From assembly GCF_019392195.1 (NCBI RefSeq), contig NZ_JAHXKI010000002.1:992001-1056000 (forward strand): a DNA stretch of 64,000 nucleotides. The letters run 5' to 3'. Position 1 is the stretch's first letter. The number at the start of each line of letters is the position of its first letter. Shown piece after piece: positions 58,307-64,000 of this stretch. The notes below the pieces were generated by a model. It did not search any database, was not told the origin of the DNA, and worked only from the letters and a program-made list of their open reading frames with translations. The DNA comes from Marinobacter sp. F4206 (GTDB taxonomy: Bacteria; Pseudomonadota; Gammaproteobacteria; Pseudomonadales; Oleiphilaceae). A program made the position numbers and the translations under genes.

Positions 58307-58739
58307 GGATCATCACCTGTGAATTGAAGAGCTGTCCGCGGGGGAACCACCCTTTTCTGACACCTTACACCAATTGTACGCCCGTCCACCAGAAACGGCC
58401 CATCCGTATCGGCCACAGACGGGCGACCCTAGGGTCGGCCCTGACAGCCCATGCAATCCTGAAAAAATTGCGGCCACACCTCACATATTGGGCGCCAAAT
58501 CTGAAATTACAACGCCCGGATTGCGGTTTGACCCGGCCACTGTTGAAATGTTCCTGCAACAGCACCTTCCGGACCGACGAACGGCGGGCGCCGACAGCAT
58601 TCTGGCCACCAGTTTCCAGGCTGTACGTGTTAACGGCCATTTTTACCCGGAAGTGATCTGTTACAATCCTGCAATTATACGACTTTGCCAGCGTACATCG
58701 CTGACGTTTAGCTAATTGCACCTATAAAGAGATTACATC
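58307..58739. other. Intergenic region where rlmE is expected
   Basis: In Pseudomonas-like genomes rlmE (ftsJ, 23S rRNA methyltransferase, about 207 residues) lies between yhbY and ftsH. Here the gap is only 433 bases, and no frame contains the SAM-binding motif of RlmE (DLGAAPGGW). A lone open minus-strand frame of about 118 codons includes the short string LLQEHFN, reminiscent of the RlmE N-terminus, but the rest does not match, so I do not annotate it as a gene or pseudogene. Divergent promoters for ftsH and yhbY must lie here. Confidence 0.5.
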
Positions 58740-59051
58740 ATGAGTCTTTCACCGGAACAGCGCCGGGAATACCGGGCCATTGCCCACAATCTGAAGCCAG
58801 TCATCATTGTCGGCGACAAAGGCCTGTCCGATGGGCTTCAGGAAGAGCTCGAGCGCGCGCTGAACGACCACGAACTGATCAAGGTCAAAGTGGCCAACCA
58901 GGATCGGGACGCCCGCCAGGAAGCAGTCAATGCCCTTTGTGAGGCCTCGGGGGCCGAATTGGTCCAGTCCATTGGCAAGATCGCGGTGATTCTGCGCCGG
59001 GCCAAAAAACCCAATCCCAAGCTCTCCAACCTGCTGCGCCACAAGAACTGA
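58740..59051 (+). CDS. yhbY: Ribosome assembly RNA-binding protein YhbY
   Basis: A 103-residue CRM-domain protein that associates with pre-50S particles. The signature LSPEQRREYRAIAHNLKPVIIVGDKGLSDGL includes the GxxG loop, followed by HELIKVKVANQDRDARQEAV. It is divergent from ftsH and convergent with greA, as in related genomes. A weak AAGAG precedes the ATG. Confidence 0.96.
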   Translation: MSLSPEQRREYRAIAHNLKPVIIVGDKGLSDGLQEELERALNDHELIKVKVANQDRDARQEAVNALCEASGAELVQSIGKIAVILRRAKKPNPKLSNLLRHKN

Positions 59052-59072
59052 AACCGGGCGCCAATCAGGGAC

Positions 59073-59112
59073 AAAAAAGCCGGCTAGGGGTAACCCCGAA
59101 GCCGGCTTTTTC
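59073..59112. terminator. Bidirectional terminator between yhbY and greA
   Basis: AAAAAAGCCGGCT pairs with AGCCGGCTTTTT and an inner GGGG/CCCC helix extends the stem; A- and T-runs flank both sides between convergent genes. Confidence 0.9.
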
Positions 59113-59129
59113 ATGGGCGCACGTCGGTA

Positions 59130-59609
59130 TCAGACGTATTCCACTTCTTCGATTTCGTATTCGACGGTGCCGGAGGGCACCCGAATGGCCACCACATCGC
59201 CCTCGTTCTTGCCCACCAAGGCACGGGCAATGGGTGAGGAGATGGAGATCTTGCCGGCCTTGATGTCGGCCTCGTCCTCTCCGACGATCTGGTAAGCCAC
59301 CTGCTCGTCGGTGTCCATATTCAGCAAATGGACCGTGGTCCCGAAGATCACCTTGCCGGTGTTCTCCATGGTGGTGACATCGATCACCTGGGCCGCGGAC
59401 AACTTGCCTTCGATCTCCTGGATGCGACCTTCGATGAAGCTCTGCTGCTCCCGGGCCGCATGGTACTCAGCATTTTCTTTCAGATCGCCGTGCTCACGAG
59501 CGTCGGAAATCGCTGCAATCACCCGCGGGCGATCTTCGGACTTCAGCTTCTGAAGCTCGGCGCGAAGGCGACTCTCGCCGCCCTTAGTCATCGGTACTCT
59601 GTCAGCCAT
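59130..59609 (-). CDS. greA: Transcript cleavage factor GreA
   Basis: A 159-residue GreA: an N-terminal coiled coil with the acidic tip ([29 protein letters not shown]) inserted into the RNA polymerase secondary channel, and a C-terminal FKBP-like domain with [21 protein letters not shown]. It rescues backtracked polymerase. It starts four bases after carB and is probably co-transcribed with carAB. Confidence 0.98.
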   Translation of the reverse strand: MADRVPMTKGGESRLRAELQKLKSEDRPRVIAAISDAREHGDLKENAEYHAAREQQSFIEGRIQEIEGKLSAAQVIDVTTMENTGKVIFGTTVHLLNMDTDEQVAYQIVGEDEADIKAGKISISSPIARALVGKNEGDVVAIRVPSGTVEYEIEEVEYV

Positions 59610-59613
59610 AGTC

Positions 59614-62832
<3,219 letters not shown>

Positions 62833-62922
62833 GTCGTGGTAAACCTGTCAGCAACTTTGAAATTCTTGCAGCGCAAAACGCGGCGCGTGTCGTACCCGGA
62901 CATCGGCCCGGGAGCACTGCCC

Positions 62923-64000
62923 TCAGGCAGACCGGGCTTCCATCAGCCGGATAAATTCGTCAAACAGCGGCGCCACGTCGTGGGGGCCCGGACTGGCTTC
63001 CGGGTGTCCCTGGAAACTGAATGCCGGTTTATCGGTGCGTCGGATACCCTGCAAGGTGCCATCGAACAGGGATTTATGCGTCGCCTCCACGGTACTCGGC
63101 AGGGAGCTCTCGTCCACCGCGAAGCCATGGTTCTGACTGGTGATCATCACCGTGCCGTCCGCAATGTTCTGCACCGGGTGATTGGCGCCGTGGTGGCCGT
63201 GCCCCATCTTCATGGATTTTGCACCACTGGCCAGGGCCAGCAGCTGATGCCCCAGGCAAATGCCGAACACTGGAATCTCGGTCTCCAGAACCTCGCGAAT
63301 CGCCGTGATGGCATAGTCACAGGGCTCCGGGTCACCGGGGCCGTTGGACAGGAACACACCGTCCGGGTTCATCGCCAGCACCTCGGAAGCCGGCGTCTGG
63401 GCAGGCACCACGGTGATGTCGCAGCCCCGGGAGGCCAGCATCCGCAGAATGTTGAACTTGACGCCATAATCCCAGGCGACCACTTTGAACCGTGCCTCGC
63501 CACGCTCGCCGTAGCCGTCGGTCAGGGTCCACTCGCTCTGGGTCCAGTTCCAAACCTTTTCAGAGGTCACTTCCCTGGCCAGGTCCATGCCCTTCAGGCC
63601 CGGAAACGCCTTGGCCAGTTCCAGGGCGCGCTCCGCCGTGGCATCGGCGCCGGCAACAACGGCACCGTTCTGGGAACCCTTATCGCGGAGGATGCGCGTC
63701 AGACGACGGGTATCGATATCGGCAATGCCAACAATGTTGTTGCTTCGCAGGTAGTCGTCCAGCGCCCCCTTGCTGCGCCAGTTGCTGGCAACCAGCGGCA
63801 GATCGCGGATGATCAGGCCGGCAGCCTGGACGCGATCGGATTCCACGTCCTCTTCATTCACACCGGTGTTGCCGATGTGAGGATAGGTCAGTGTGACAAT
63901 CTGGCGGGAGTAGGACGGATCGGTGAGAATTTCCTGGTAGCCGGTCATGGCGGTGTTGAACACCACTTCACCACTGGTTTCGCCGTCAGCGCCAATGGCG
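62923..64000 (-). CDS. carA: Carbamoyl-phosphate synthase small subunit, 5' end cut by the window
   Basis: The glutamine amidotransferase subunit that feeds ammonia to CarB. The visible part runs from [29 protein letters not shown] to the C-terminus and includes the class I amidotransferase Cys in [12 protein letters not shown] and the [10 protein letters not shown] end. The frame is open at the window edge; only about 15-20 residues are missing at the N-terminus. Together with carB and greA it forms one operon. Confidence 0.97.
   Translation of the reverse strand, partial: AIGADGETSGEVVFNTAMTGYQEILTDPSYSRQIVTLTYPHIGNTGVNEEDVESDRVQAAGLIIRDLPLVASNWRSKGALDDYLRSNNIVGIADIDTRRLTRILRDKGSQNGAVVAGADATAERALELAKAFPGLKGMDLAREVTSEKVWNWTQSEWTLTDGYGERGEARFKVVAWDYGVKFNILRMLASRGCDITVVPAQTPASEVLAMNPDGVFLSNGPGDPEPCDYAITAIREVLETEIPVFGICLGHQLLALASGAKSMKMGHGHHGANHPVQNIADGTVMITSQNHGFAVDESSLPSTVEATHKSLFDGTLQGIRRTDKPAFSFQGHPEASPGPHDVAPLFDEFIRLMEARSA

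Noticed and set aside
56360..58327. 655-codon plus-strand frame exactly opposite ftsH
   Set aside because: Antisense shadow of a clear ftsH with matching bounds; no ribosome site or domain.
58365..58721. Possible rlmE remnant on the minus strand (string LLQEHFN)
   Set aside because: Only seven residues recall RlmE and no methyltransferase motif follows; too weak to call a pseudogene.

Overview
The window reads as chromosomal DNA of a marine gammaproteobacterium, most likely Marinobacter or a close relative. That assignment is an inference from gene order, moderate-to-high GC coding sequence, the DcaP-like porin and the Pseudomonas-type aceEF and nusA-infB blocks; no rRNA is present to confirm it. 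I see no insertion sequence, prophage, integrase or CRISPR array. Genes are tightly packed, and most transcription units end in clear intrinsic terminators.

Layout. 1-1.2 kb: the 3' end of a porin gene, then a possible 36-codon gene behind a sigma-54-like promoter. 1.2-5.6 kb (minus): aceF and aceE of pyruvate dehydrogenase. 6.2-7.6 kb: a lone lysine 2,3-aminomutase-like radical SAM gene. 7.7-27.8 kb: a complete phenylacetate (paa) region with divergent paaY, paaFGHIJK, paaABCDE and paaZ on plus, a five-gene branched-chain-amino-acid-type ABC importer on minus, and the repressor gene paaX. 27.8-34.8 kb: an unknown lipoprotein, a CnoX-like thioredoxin, a Lon protease, a MarR regulator and a TPR membrane protein. 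35-40 kb: a second, complete liv-type importer. 40.2-43.5 kb: a DUF3015 protein, a DUF4105 protein and a lipoprotein alpha/beta hydrolase. 43.7-58.3 kb (minus): the conserved translation/RNA block pnp, rpsO, truB, rbfA, infB, nusA, rimP, tRNA-Leu, secG, tpiA, glmM, folP, ftsH. 58.7-64 kb: yhbY (plus), then greA, carB and carA (minus; carA runs off the window).

How the genes work together. PaaK activates phenylacetate to its CoA thioester, PaaABC(D)E epoxidises the ring, PaaG isomerises it to the oxepin, PaaZ opens and oxidises it, and PaaJ, PaaF, PaaG and PaaH carry beta-oxidation to acetyl-CoA and succinyl-CoA. PaaI and PaaY are thioesterases that rescue trapped CoA. The embedded importer is a good candidate for uptake of phenylacetate or a related aromatic acid. 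Its LivF-type ATPase carries an N-terminal hemerythrin-like domain, the most unusual protein architecture in the window. Shared motifs upstream of paaF and between the importer and paaX, with a partial match upstream of paaA, suggest common control, probably by PaaX.

Other points worth attention: a promoter plus a structured leader with tandem terminators ahead of rimP-nusA-infB; two different long inverted-repeat elements flanking pnp; and the absence of rlmE from its usual place between yhbY and ftsH.
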